Shown: piece after piece, positions 10,001 through 16,730 of the stretch
Layout: every line of letters begins with the position of its first letter
Numbering within the stretch: position 1 is the stretch's first letter
Assembly (NCBI GenBank): GCA_016711215.1
Contig: JADJTL010000001.1
Location: forward strand, 926,001 to 990,000
Source: Pseudomonadota bacterium
Lineage (GTDB): Bacteria; Myxococcota_A; Polyangia; GCA-2747355
Direction: 5' to 3'
Length of the DNA stretch: 64,000 nt
The notes under the pieces: model-generated
Told to the model about the DNA's origin: nothing
What the model saw: the letters and a program-made list of their open reading frames with translations, nothing else
Database searches by the model: none
Program-made: the position numbers and the translations under genes

Positions 10001-10899
10001 AGCAGCATGGGCGTGGCGAAGCCACCGACCAACCCCAAGAGCGCGATGAAGAGCGAATCGTGCCGCAGGGCCAAGAGCACCGCGACCGCGGTGACCAGGA
10101 TCATCAGCCCGAAGGTCGGCAGCGGTGGCACGAGCGCCCAGAGCGCATGGCCCGCGAAGCAGGTCGCGAAGAGGATCGCGATGCCCGCCGCGTCGAGCGC
10201 ATTGGCGGTGACGCGATAGCGGCGCCCCTTGAGTTCGGAGCCGACGAGCAGCCCGACGCCAGCGAGCAGGCCGATCGCCATCCGCAGCGGCGCGCCGAGC
10301 CAGCCCTGATCGACCGAATAGCGCAGAAAGAAGACGGCGCCGAGGACCAGCGCGAGTCCCGCGATCCACGAGAAAAGCCGGACGCCGATCAATCCTTCCC
10401 AGTCGAAGCCGGGCGCCGCGGGCGCGCTGTCGCCGCCGGGGTCGAGGGTGGGGGCCGGCATCGGCCCTGGCGCGGCGGCGGCAAGCTTGGGGGAGGCTGC
10501 GGCTTCGAGCGGGGCCGACGCCCTCGCTTCGGCTCCGCTGAGGAGGAGGGCCGGCGCGGGCGGCTCGGTACTCGTGTGTGGTGCCTCGGTCGGCGGCGCC
10601 TCGGTCAGGGGCGCGGCCTCGACAGCGCTGGGATCGCCGGTGAGGCTCGCTAGCGGCGCTGCTTCGGTGGCGGTCGTCGGGTCGCGGGCGATCAGCTGCG
10701 CGCGCAGCTCGAGGAGGCCGCCCTCGGCGGCCTCGAGCCGTCGGGCGAGGGCAGCCTCGCGGCGGCTCAGCTGCTCGATTCGGTGGTGTGCGGCGTCGAG
10801 GCGCAGGCGTTCTTCGGCCAGCTCGCCCTGCAGCCGGGCACTGCGCCGCCGCTGAGCGATCGACGCGACGACCACGACCGCGATCAGTAGCAACTCCAT
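7078..10899 (-). CDS. DUF2339 polytopic membrane protein, 1273 aa
   Basis: The start is ATG at 10899, preceded by GGAGG five bases upstream (MELLLIAVVVVASIAQ). The frame stays open to 11730, but that extension runs antisense-free over the carboxylase genes and is not real. Layout: an N-terminal membrane helix, a coiled coil at about residues 17-70 (RLDAAHHRIEQLSRREAAL), a Pro/Ala/Glu-rich linker, then from about residue 165 an almost continuous run of some 30 hydrophobic helices beginning WEGLIGVRLFSWIAGLALVLG. That opening motif and the helix density are typical of DUF2339 membrane proteins, whose function is not established. It ends with an ATGA overlap into the DUF3999-like gene. A 15-bp triplicate inside the gene encodes (SAPYR)3. 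Confidence 0.85.
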   Translation of the reverse strand: MELLLIAVVVVASIAQRRRSARLQGELAEERLRLDAAHHRIEQLSRREAALARRLEAAEGGLLELRAQLIARDPTTATEAAPLASLTGDPSAVEAAPLTEAPPTEAPHTSTEPPAPALLLSGAEARASAPLEAAASPKLAAAAPGPMPAPTLDPGGDSAPAAPGFDWEGLIGVRLFSWIAGLALVLGAVFFLRYSVDQGWLGAPLRMAIGLLAGVGLLVGSELKGRRYRVTANALDAAGIAILFATCFAGHALWALVPPLPTFGLMILVTAVAVLLALRHDSLFIALLGLVGGFATPMLLSSGEDRPIGLFGYLLLLNVGLAWVAHRKRWPWLLAASVSFTALYQWGWIARFVIHNLAELPLAAGVFLLFPAVIVVAEALGRRPQTPAAGRAAGPIFAQIVTASAALPLLFALCLAWVPAFGQRFHLLFGWLLLLDLALFVLAITLGPALLHLASGLTTVLVFAGWIPAAYRPEAWPAALLWVASFVLFYAFAPFVARRLGRELGWPSRWVAAGHRLASLRLSAIATLPAALLLFVFPVLVFVEPLAAPPALPFALLFALVVIVTQVAVRTEAGVLYILVACSAVATEALWSAKHLTPERLYAALTIYTLFGLLYAGFPALARRLGKQLRPAGSGVAPLLASLPLLLFLAGRRLPAAALGGLALLLLVLNLGLIVEGRRRPKLALTVLAGALLSWAVLGFWWSMAPIASLLWPALVVVGGFALLVVGSNLGAAPQLAEGAALPSRQGVLLGLVGHVFICHVASQPALALPPWPLLGVLGVLDLAIVAAALWIGRGQLYAAALGASQLILVVLIETLRATPSEALPALVATTLSAIALAALGLAVLPLARRRPGADPWFHRGAAAGLYGAQLVLAFAAAARETPSWPYFALLSALPLLGFAWLVRRGGTHALAFGALAAAALGTWAWTGAHFDPAAWWQPVGLAAAPYLLLSAYPLLFRPQSAPYRSAPYRSAPYWVAVLGALPFFLFAREAILRGGHGAVIGVLPLSQALLLGGLLLRLLRDKAATAEDRGPVALTAGAALAFITVAIPLQLANEWITLGWALEAAALAWLYLRLRHRGLLRASFGLAAAVVVRLTLNHAVLAYHARSATPLLNFYLYTYLVAAAALFTASVWLRRTEDRIFPRWPRASDLQAAGATLLLFLLINIEIADFYATGTQITFNFSASLAQDLTYTLAWALFAIGLLVAGIAYRRRVPRIAALILLVITVAKCFLHDLWRLGGLFRVGSFVGLAICLALVAIALQKFVLARPKAGE
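7978..8022. repeat. 15-bp tandem triplicate inside the DUF2339 gene
   Basis: Three copies of GTAGGGCGCCGACCG (7978-7992, 7993-8007, 8008-8022; the last differs by one base). On the coding minus strand they give an in-frame SAPYR-SAPYR-SAPYW run in a loop between two membrane helices, so copy-number change would not break the frame. Confidence 0.9.
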
Positions 10900-11096
10900 C
10901 GGCACCTCCAGCGAGCGGCTGAATGCGCCGCCCCGCACCTCGACGGCGCGGCGAAGCATAGCTGATTCGAGGGCTGTTCCAACGGCAAGGTCAGCCGGGT
11001 GGGGAACGAGCGGCGGCGTTGGGGGTGCGGAGCGGCCGAGCGCTAGGGCGAGGGGCCCTTTCGCGGCGCCGCCGCTGCCTGCGGCGGCGCCGGGGC

Positions 11097-11513
11097 TCAA
11101 GCGAGCTGTATCAGGGCCTGGCCCTTCTTGACGCTCTCGCCGCCGACGACGAGGATCTTCGCGACCGTGCCGCTGATCGGCGCCGTCACGTTGCTCTCCA
11201 TCTTCATCGCCTCGAGCAGGAGCAGCGGCTGGCCCGCCTCCACCTGCTGGCCGACCTCGACGAGCACGCGCACCACCAGCCCCATGACCACGCTGCGGCA
11301 GAGCTTGGCCTCGTCGACCCCTTCGTCGAGTCCCCCGGCGGCAGGCGTCGCCGCCGGGTGCGCGCTGCCCGTCCCAGACGTCGCGGCGTGCGGCTTCGCG
11401 CTGACCGCCGCGGGGATACTCGCCGGCACCCCAACGTGCGGGACGAAGGGCTCGTCGAGGATCTCGATCTCGGCCTCGTATTGCGTGTCGTCGATCGTGA
11501 TTTGGAGCTTCAT
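11097..11513 (-). CDS. Biotin carboxyl carrier protein of the transcarboxylase (1.3S-like), 138 aa
   Basis: This protein carries the biotin that shuttles the carboxyl group between the 12S and 5S catalytic subunits. The biotinyl domain occupies the last 70-80 residues, with the biotin-accepting lysine at residue 104 in the canonical EAMKMES context and the usual GTVAKILVVGGESVKKGQ ending. The N-terminus (MKLQITIDDTQYEAEIEIL) is the typical beta-rich start of such carriers, joined by an Ala/Pro/Thr hinge. I chose ATG at 11513 because AAGGA lies eight bases upstream; ATG at 11522 would leave that site too close. It is the last gene of the four-gene carboxylase operon, 98 bases after the small accessory gene. 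Confidence 0.9.
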   Translation of the reverse strand: MKLQITIDDTQYEAEIEILDEPFVPHVGVPASIPAAVSAKPHAATSGTGSAHPAATPAAGGLDEGVDEAKLCRSVVMGLVVRVLVEVGQQVEAGQPLLLLEAMKMESNVTAPISGTVAKILVVGGESVKKGQALIQLA

Positions 11514-11611
11514 CCGCTTCATCCTTCAGACCGGGCGCATCCGGCGCCGGTGCGCGCTGCGCGGCTGCTTCGTGGAGAACGTGTCGCTGCTCGCGGCTGT
11601 GGTCTCGTGCG

Positions 11612-11968
11612 CTAGGTGCGCGGCAGGTTGCGCTGGTGCAAGCTGGCACGCCCCGCCTGCGCCCAACCGCTGTGCTTGCCAAGCTGCCGCGCCGAGCGGA
11701 TGCGCACATGCTTGCCGATATAGGCGGCAAAAACCGCGCTCATGATCGCCAGGTGCTCTGGCGGGATCTCACCCTCCGGCGCCAGCCGATCGAGGCGCTT
11801 GGTGAGCTTGGCCACGATCGCCCGCAGCTCGGTGAGCTCCCGGCGCTCGGCCTCCCTCGCGTCGTCGACGGCGTCGCGGGCGCCGCGGAGGGCGTCGCTG
11901 AGCGCCTTGACCTGCTCGGTCGCGAAGACGCGCTGCAGGGCGGCGTCGTGCTCGCTTGCGCTGCTCAT
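11612..11968 (-). CDS. Small accessory protein of the carboxyltransferase operon, 118 aa
   Basis: ATG at 11968 overlaps the stop of the 12S gene (ATGA). The first 65 residues are a charged coiled coil (ARDAVDDAREAERRELTELRAI). The second half contains PPEHLAIMSAVFAAYIGKHVRIRSA and ends in a Trp-Ala-Gly-Arg motif (GWAQAGRASLHQRN). A similar basic patch and W..xGR tail is found, from memory, at the ends of small subunits encoded with sodium-pumping or acyl-CoA decarboxylases and carboxylases. It has no membrane helix, so it is not an OadG-type anchor. It may help assemble the 5S, 12S and carrier subunits; that role is inferred from position only. Confidence 0.7.
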   Translation of the reverse strand: MSSASEHDAALQRVFATEQVKALSDALRGARDAVDDAREAERRELTELRAIVAKLTKRLDRLAPEGEIPPEHLAIMSAVFAAYIGKHVRIRSARQLGKHSGWAQAGRASLHQRNLPRT

Positions 11969-13509
11969 AAGGGGATCAATCCGTGCTTCTTGGCCGGTCT
12001 CAGCTCGCGCTTATTGATCAACGACGCGAGGGCCCGGGCGAGGAAGACGCGCGTCTGGCTCGGCTCGATGATGTCATCGACGAGGCGGCGCGAGGCGGCG
12101 ACATAGGGCGAGGCGAAGGCGCTGCGATACTCCTCGATCAGCTCCTTGCGCCGCGCTTCCTTATCCGAGGCGGCCTCGATCTCCTTGCGGAAGACGACGT
12201 TCACCGCGCCTTCGGCGCCCATCACCGCGATCTCCGCCGTCGGCCAGGCGACGCTGGTGTCGGCGCCGAGATCCTTGGCGCACATCGCCAGGTAGGCGCC
12301 GCCGTAGGCCTTGCGCAGGACCACCGTCAGCTTGGGCACCGTCGCCGCCGAGTAGGCGAAGAGCATCTTGGCGCCGTGGCGGATGATGCCGCCGTACTCC
12401 TGCTGCAGCCCTGGCATGAAGCCGGGGACATCGACGAAGGTCACCAGCGGGATATTGAAGGCGTTGCAGAAGCGAATGAAGCGCGACGACTTATCCGAGG
12501 CGTTGATATCCAGCGCCCCACCGAGCACCGCCGGCTGATTGGCGATCACGCCGACGCTATGGCCCGCGATGCGCGCGAAGCCGACCACGATGTTGGTGGC
12601 GAAGCTCTTCTGCACCTCGAGGAAATCAGCGTCGTCGACCGCGAGCGCGATCACGTCGCGCACGTCGTAGGGGCGCTTGGGGTCGTCGGGGACGACGCTC
12701 TCGAAGGCCTCGTTGGGCAGCAGCGCGTCCTCGCGCGGGTAGTGCGGCGGGTCTTCGAGGTTGTTCGAGGGCAGGAAGCTCAGCAGCCGCTTGCAGATCC
12801 GCACGGCGTCGCGATCGTCCTCGGCGACGAAGTGCACGACCCCCGAGTAGCTCATCTGCGCGTCGGGTCCGCCGAGTTCCTCCATCGTCACGATCTCGCC
12901 GGTGACCTGCTTGATCACCGACGGCCCGGTGATGAACATCTGGGCCTGCTGCGTTTGAATGATGAAATCGGTCAGCGCGGGGCTGTAGGCCGCCCCGCCG
13001 GCGCAGGGCCCGCAGATCAGCGAGATCTGGGGCACCGAGCCCGAGAGCATCACGTTCTGGTGGAAGACGCGGCCATAGCCCGAGAGGCTGTCGATGCCCT
13101 CCTGCACCCGCGCCCCGCCGGAGTCGTTGATGAAGACGAAGGGCGTGCCGGTCTTCTGCGCCCGCTTCATCATCTCGGCGATCTTCTCGCAGTGGACCTC
13201 GCCCGCGGCGCCGCCGGCGACGGTGAAGTCCTGGCTGGCGAGGTGCAAGGAGCGGCCGTCGACGGTGGCCACGCCCGTGACCACGCCGTCAGCCGGGAAG
13301 CTCTTGCCAGCGAGGCCGAAGAGCGTGGCGCGATGCTGTGCGAAGGCACCCGACTCTTGGAGGCTGCCGGCGTCGACCAGCAGCTCGATCCGCTCGCGGG
13401 CGGTAAGCTTGCCGGCCGTGTGCTGCTTCTTGATCCGTTCCTCGCCGCCGGCGGCCAGCAGCGCTTTGCGGCGCTCTCGTAGCTCTTGAACCTTGGCTGT
13501 CATGCTCAT
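11965..13509 (-). CDS. Acyl-CoA carboxyltransferase subunit, methylmalonyl-CoA carboxyltransferase 12S / PccB-like, 514 aa
   Basis: This is a full-length crotonase-fold carboxyltransferase of the propionyl-CoA carboxylase beta / transcarboxylase 12S / MmdA family (usual length 510-540). Family landmarks include the opening KLTARERIELLVD, the acyl-CoA site FINDSGGARVQEG, the GPCAGGAAYSPALTDFII segment, the second half FVDVPGFMPGLQQE and the terminal KKHGLIPL. In the transcarboxylase it takes the carboxyl from methylmalonyl-CoA onto carrier biotin, releasing propionyl-CoA. Sequence alone does not separate this from propionyl-CoA carboxylase beta, but the adjacent 5S gene and the absence of a biotin carboxylase gene in the window favour transcarboxylase or decarboxylase use. 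Located 38 bases after the 5S gene. Confidence 0.92.
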   Translation of the reverse strand: MSMTAKVQELRERRKALLAAGGEERIKKQHTAGKLTARERIELLVDAGSLQESGAFAQHRATLFGLAGKSFPADGVVTGVATVDGRSLHLASQDFTVAGGAAGEVHCEKIAEMMKRAQKTGTPFVFINDSGGARVQEGIDSLSGYGRVFHQNVMLSGSVPQISLICGPCAGGAAYSPALTDFIIQTQQAQMFITGPSVIKQVTGEIVTMEELGGPDAQMSYSGVVHFVAEDDRDAVRICKRLLSFLPSNNLEDPPHYPREDALLPNEAFESVVPDDPKRPYDVRDVIALAVDDADFLEVQKSFATNIVVGFARIAGHSVGVIANQPAVLGGALDINASDKSSRFIRFCNAFNIPLVTFVDVPGFMPGLQQEYGGIIRHGAKMLFAYSAATVPKLTVVLRKAYGGAYLAMCAKDLGADTSVAWPTAEIAVMGAEGAVNVVFRKEIEAASDKEARRKELIEEYRSAFASPYVAASRRLVDDIIEPSQTRVFLARALASLINKRELRPAKKHGLIPL

Positions 13510-13547
13510 CGTGGATGCCCATCACGCGGCCTCTTCGGCCGCGAAGG

Positions 13548-15053
13548 TCAGCTCGGGCTGACGGTGACTTTATGCGTGCGGCCGTGAATCGTGACGCTGT
13601 AGTTGACGGCGGCCGCCAGAGGGACGGCCGCGGGGGCGCCCGCGCCAGCGCTCGCGCCGGTGGGCGGCGAGGTCGCCGGCTTCTTGCCGACGTTTTTCGG
13701 ACCCTCGGCGCGCGAGGCGAAGAACTTCGGCGCCACCTGCGGGAACATCGCGAAGGTCAAGACGTCCTCGTCGCTGCCATTGGCCCCTGGCAGCGCATTC
13801 GCGGCGCGCTGCAGCGCCTCCCACTCGGGCTTGAGGAGATCGGCGGGGCGACAGGTGATCGCGGCCTTCTTCGCGTGCTGCTCGGCGCGCTGCAGCACCT
13901 CTGGGTCCTTCGGCGCCGCTGTCGTGCCGTAGTAGCCGAGCATCAGGTCGGCGAACTCACCCGTCATCGCCTGGTAGGGTCCCATCAGCACGTTGAAGAC
14001 CGCCTGGGTGCCGACGATCTGGCTGGTCGGCGTGACCAGCGGCGGGTAGCCCGAGACCTTGCGGGCGCGCGGCACCTCTTCCAGCACCTCTTGCAGCCGG
14101 TCGGCGGCGTCCTGCTGCCTGAGCTGGCTCTCCATGTTCGAGATCATCCCGCCGGGGATCTGGCTCTTGAAGATCTCGGTGTCGACGCCAGTGATATTGG
14201 AGAGGAACTCGGCGTAGCGCGGACGAATCTGCGCCATGTGGTTGCGTACCTTGGCCACGCGCGCGAGGTCGACCTGCGTCGTATAGCCTGTCCCCTCGAG
14301 CATCTCGACGAAGCTCTCGGTGGGGTTGTGCCCCGGCCCGAGCGAGACCGAGCTGACCGCCGTATCGACCATGTCGGCGCCGGCCTCGACCGCCTTCATC
14401 AGGCTGACGAGCGTGACGCCCGTGGTCGCATGCGTATGCACGTGGATCCGCACCTCGCGCCCGCAGCGCTCCTTGATCGCCTTGACGATGTCGTAGGCGG
14501 GCTGCGGCTTGAGCAGCGCGGCCATGTCCTTGAGGCAGATCGAGTCGGCGCCCATCTCGATCAGCTTCTGCGCCAGCTCGACGTAGCCTTGCACCGTATG
14601 CACTGGGCTGATCGTGTAGCAGATGGTGCCCTGGGCGTGCTTGCCGCTGCGCTTGACGGCCTTAATCGCGACCTCGAGGTTGCGCGCGTCGTTGAGCGCG
14701 TCGAAGACGCGAAAGACATCCATGCCGTTGGCCGCGGCGCGCTCGACGAAGCGCGAGACGACCGAGTCCTCGTAATGCCGATAGCCGAGCAGGTTTTGCC
14801 CGCGGAGCAGCATCTGCAGCGGCGTCTTGGGCAGCAGCTTCTTGAAGCTGCGCAGGCGCTCCCAGGGGTCCTCGTTGAGGAAGCGGATACAGGCGTCGAA
14901 GGTCGCGCCGCCCCAGCACTCGAGCGACCAGAAGCCGGCGTTGTCGAGATCCTCGCAGACGGGGACCATGTCCTCCATCGCCAGGCGCGTCGCCATCAGA
15001 CTCTGATGCGCGTCGCGCAGGGCCAGCTCGGTGACGTGAATCAGCTTGTTCAT
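13548..15053 (-). CDS. Pyruvate/oxaloacetate carboxyltransferase, transcarboxylase 5S subunit, 501 aa
   Basis: This is a TIM-barrel pyruvate carboxyltransferase (5S / OadA / PycB family). Landmarks: LALRDAHQSLMATR with the metal-binding Asp14, CWGGATFDACIRFL, MLLRGQNLLGY, Lys175 in CLKDMAALL (the carbamylated metal ligand in the family) and metal-ligand histidines 206 and 208 in HVHTHATTG. It moves the carboxyl group between biotin and pyruvate/oxaloacetate. The protein ends with a Pro/Ala hinge and a short beta-rich tail (VNYSVTIHGRTHKVTV) that resembles the start of a biotinyl-carrier region but stops before any biotin lysine. First gene of the operon 5S, 12S, small protein, carrier. An exact TTGACA lies at 15090-15085, but no convincing -10 follows. 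Confidence 0.92.
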   Translation of the reverse strand: MNKLIHVTELALRDAHQSLMATRLAMEDMVPVCEDLDNAGFWSLECWGGATFDACIRFLNEDPWERLRSFKKLLPKTPLQMLLRGQNLLGYRHYEDSVVSRFVERAAANGMDVFRVFDALNDARNLEVAIKAVKRSGKHAQGTICYTISPVHTVQGYVELAQKLIEMGADSICLKDMAALLKPQPAYDIVKAIKERCGREVRIHVHTHATTGVTLVSLMKAVEAGADMVDTAVSSVSLGPGHNPTESFVEMLEGTGYTTQVDLARVAKVRNHMAQIRPRYAEFLSNITGVDTEIFKSQIPGGMISNMESQLRQQDAADRLQEVLEEVPRARKVSGYPPLVTPTSQIVGTQAVFNVLMGPYQAMTGEFADLMLGYYGTTAAPKDPEVLQRAEQHAKKAAITCRPADLLKPEWEALQRAANALPGANGSDEDVLTFAMFPQVAPKFFASRAEGPKNVGKKPATSPPTGASAGAGAPAAVPLAAAVNYSVTIHGRTHKVTVSPS

Positions 15054-15201
15054 GGCGCGTACTCTTTCGACGAATGACGCGCCTTGTCAATTGCTGACTC
15101 GTCCGCGCCGTGAGCGCTGCGGCGACGCTCGCCGATCAAGCCTGGCGAAGCCCGCCGAAGGGGGCTATGAGGCTGCTAGACCCTCACCCCAGGAGCCCCC
15201 G

Positions 15202-16095
15202 ATGCGGAGCAGCAGCGTTGTTGGACCCAAGATTCTTAGGTTGTTCGGCGCCGCCTTCGGCTGTTGCGCGCTGCTCGCCTGCGGCGCCTCGGGGGATGCG
15301 GGCGCTGACCTCGAGACCGACCTCGACCTCGTCGCCGAGCGGGCCGCCTTCCTGCCGCACGGCCAGGCGCCGACCGTGGCGGCCACGGCCAAGGGCGTCG
15401 CCGCGCTCTTCGTGCAGGAGGATCCGACGCTCGAGCCCGGGGCGAGCGCCGCCACCAACGCCGAGAACGTCAGGGCGCAGGTCAGCCTCGCGCTGACCAC
15501 CTGCCCCGCGGCGAGCATCAGCCTGAGCGGCGAGGCCAGCCTGGTGGTCGACTTCGGCGCCGGCTGCAGCGTGCCGGGGGTGGGCTCGCTCAGCGGATCG
15601 GTAGGCGTCGCGCTCACGGTCCCGGCCACGCACACGATCAAGGTCAGCTTCGCCTTCGACGCGGTGCAGGTCGATGGGCGCCTGTTGAGCGGCAGTCTGG
15701 CGGTTACGACTAGTGACGGCACGAGCTTCAGCTTCGATGCCGCGCTGCAGAGCACGGGGGGCGCGTTGACCCTCGACGGCGCGATGCTGCTGCTGGACGT
15801 CGACGGCCACGGGGCAACGCTCGAGGGCAAGGGCAGCTATCGGCCCACGGCAGGGTCGCCGAAGGCGCTGACGTTTGCGGGCGTGCATCACGGCTTCGGC
15901 GACTGCTACGCGGACGCCGGCAGGATCACGAGCACCAAGACCACGGTCGGGCGCAATGGGCGCAGCTCCACGGTCACCGAGACGATCGCCTTTGGCTCCA
16001 GCACGCCGACGACGGGCGAGGTGCAGATCACCGTCGGCAAGGCGGCCCCCGTGGCGGCCATGCTGCCGAGCTACGGTGCCTGCCCGCAGCCCTGA
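15202..16095 (+). CDS. Lipoprotein of unknown function, 297 aa
   Basis: ATG at 15202 has AGGAG six bases upstream. A lipoprotein signal (FGAAFGCCALLACGAS) places the lipidated Cys at about residue 26. The mature part begins with an acidic helix, then a beta-rich Gly/Ser/Thr-rich segment (SISLSGEASLVVDFGAGC, GSLSGSVGVALTV) that looks like a repetitive beta sandwich or beta helix lining, ending GACPQP. Five or more cysteines occur in the exported part. No family was recognised. The gene is divergent from the transcarboxylase operon, with about 150 bases between starts; a TAGACC hexamer about 25 bases upstream of the start resembles the TAGACA of the yajC promoter. Confidence 0.75.
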   Translation: MRSSSVVGPKILRLFGAAFGCCALLACGASGDAGADLETDLDLVAERAAFLPHGQAPTVAATAKGVAALFVQEDPTLEPGASAATNAENVRAQVSLALTTCPAASISLSGEASLVVDFGAGCSVPGVGSLSGSVGVALTVPATHTIKVSFAFDAVQVDGRLLSGSLAVTTSDGTSFSFDAALQSTGGALTLDGAMLLLDVDGHGATLEGKGSYRPTAGSPKALTFAGVHHGFGDCYADAGRITSTKTTVGRNGRSSTVTETIAFGSSTPTTGEVQITVGKAAPVAAMLPSYGACPQP

Positions 16096-16194
16096 AGGCA
16101 GCGCCGAGCCCAGTCTGAAGTGCGACTGAAGCGGCGGCTGAAGCGACGAGCTCGGGCCCTCGACCGAGGCGGAGCAGCAAAGCCCCGGTCTGCG

Positions 16195-16671
16195 CTAGCC
16201 TCGCGGAGCGGCCCGGATCGCCAGCGCGAAGTGCAGCACGTCCTTGGGGGTCCAAACCAGCTTGAAGGGCCGCAAGCGGCGGGCGCGCGCCTCGCCGAGG
16301 CCGATCGACAGGGCCTCGGCCACCACCGTCGAGCAATTACGGTCGAGCGTGCTCCAGGCCTGCAGGGGGCCCTGGTAGCGTACGCCGTCGCGCATCAGGC
16401 CGAAGGACTGCCACCAATCCTTGATCGCCAGCTCGTTGAGCTCGCGCAGCTCGATCTGATGATCGGGGAGCTGGCGCTCGGCCGCGCAGTCCGCCGCGAA
16501 GAGGCGGTCGCGGAAGGGCGGCGACTGGTAGATGTTGCGGTGCAGCTTCGAGGGCACGGCGCCGGGGCGCTCGGGCCACCACGAGACGTAGGTCTTGGGG
16601 TCGACGATCAGCGAGGCATGGCCCCAGGCCTCGGCCTTGCCGCGATACTCCCAGACACAGACCGTCGCCAT
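16195..16671 (-). CDS. Permuted papain-like (NlpC/P60-LRAT-type) protein, 158 aa
   Basis: The N-terminal strand-loop-strand EYRGKAEAWGHASLIVD gives a His in GHASL, then YVSWWPE. The Cys lies near the C-terminus in DRNCSTVVAEALSIGLG. A His early and a Cys late in an NCST helix is the circularly permuted papain arrangement seen in several peptidase, amidase or acyltransferase families. No signal peptide is seen from the chosen ATG at 16671. An upstream ATG at 16734 overlaps the stop of the preceding gene (ATGA) and would add 21 residues; this is a real alternative. Substrate unknown. Candidates, all inference, are a cell-wall amidase or a secreted effector. Confidence 0.65.
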   Translation of the reverse strand: MATVCVWEYRGKAEAWGHASLIVDPKTYVSWWPERPGAVPSKLHRNIYQSPPFRDRLFAADCAAERQLPDHQIELRELNELAIKDWWQSFGLMRDGVRYQGPLQAWSTLDRNCSTVVAEALSIGLGEARARRLRPFKLVWTPKDVLHFALAIRAAPRG

Positions 16672-16730
16672 CGCCGCAGGCCCCCCGTCGAGGGGGCATA
16701 CTAGCGCATGTCGCGCCCAGGGGGATCCGC

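Noticed and set aside
7082..10369. Very long open frame (over 1,000 codons) in another frame of the DUF2339 region
   Set aside because: High GC leaves few stops; the composition is Arg/Ala-rich with no membrane or domain pattern, so it is a shadow of the real gene.
10900..11730. In-frame upstream extension of the DUF2339 gene to 11730
   Set aside because: It runs over the biotin carrier gene on the same strand in another frame, while GGAGG sits five bases before ATG 10899.
15085..15090. Exact TTGACA upstream of the transcarboxylase operon
   Set aside because: No -10-like hexamer occurs 15-19 bases downstream, so it is not called a promoter.
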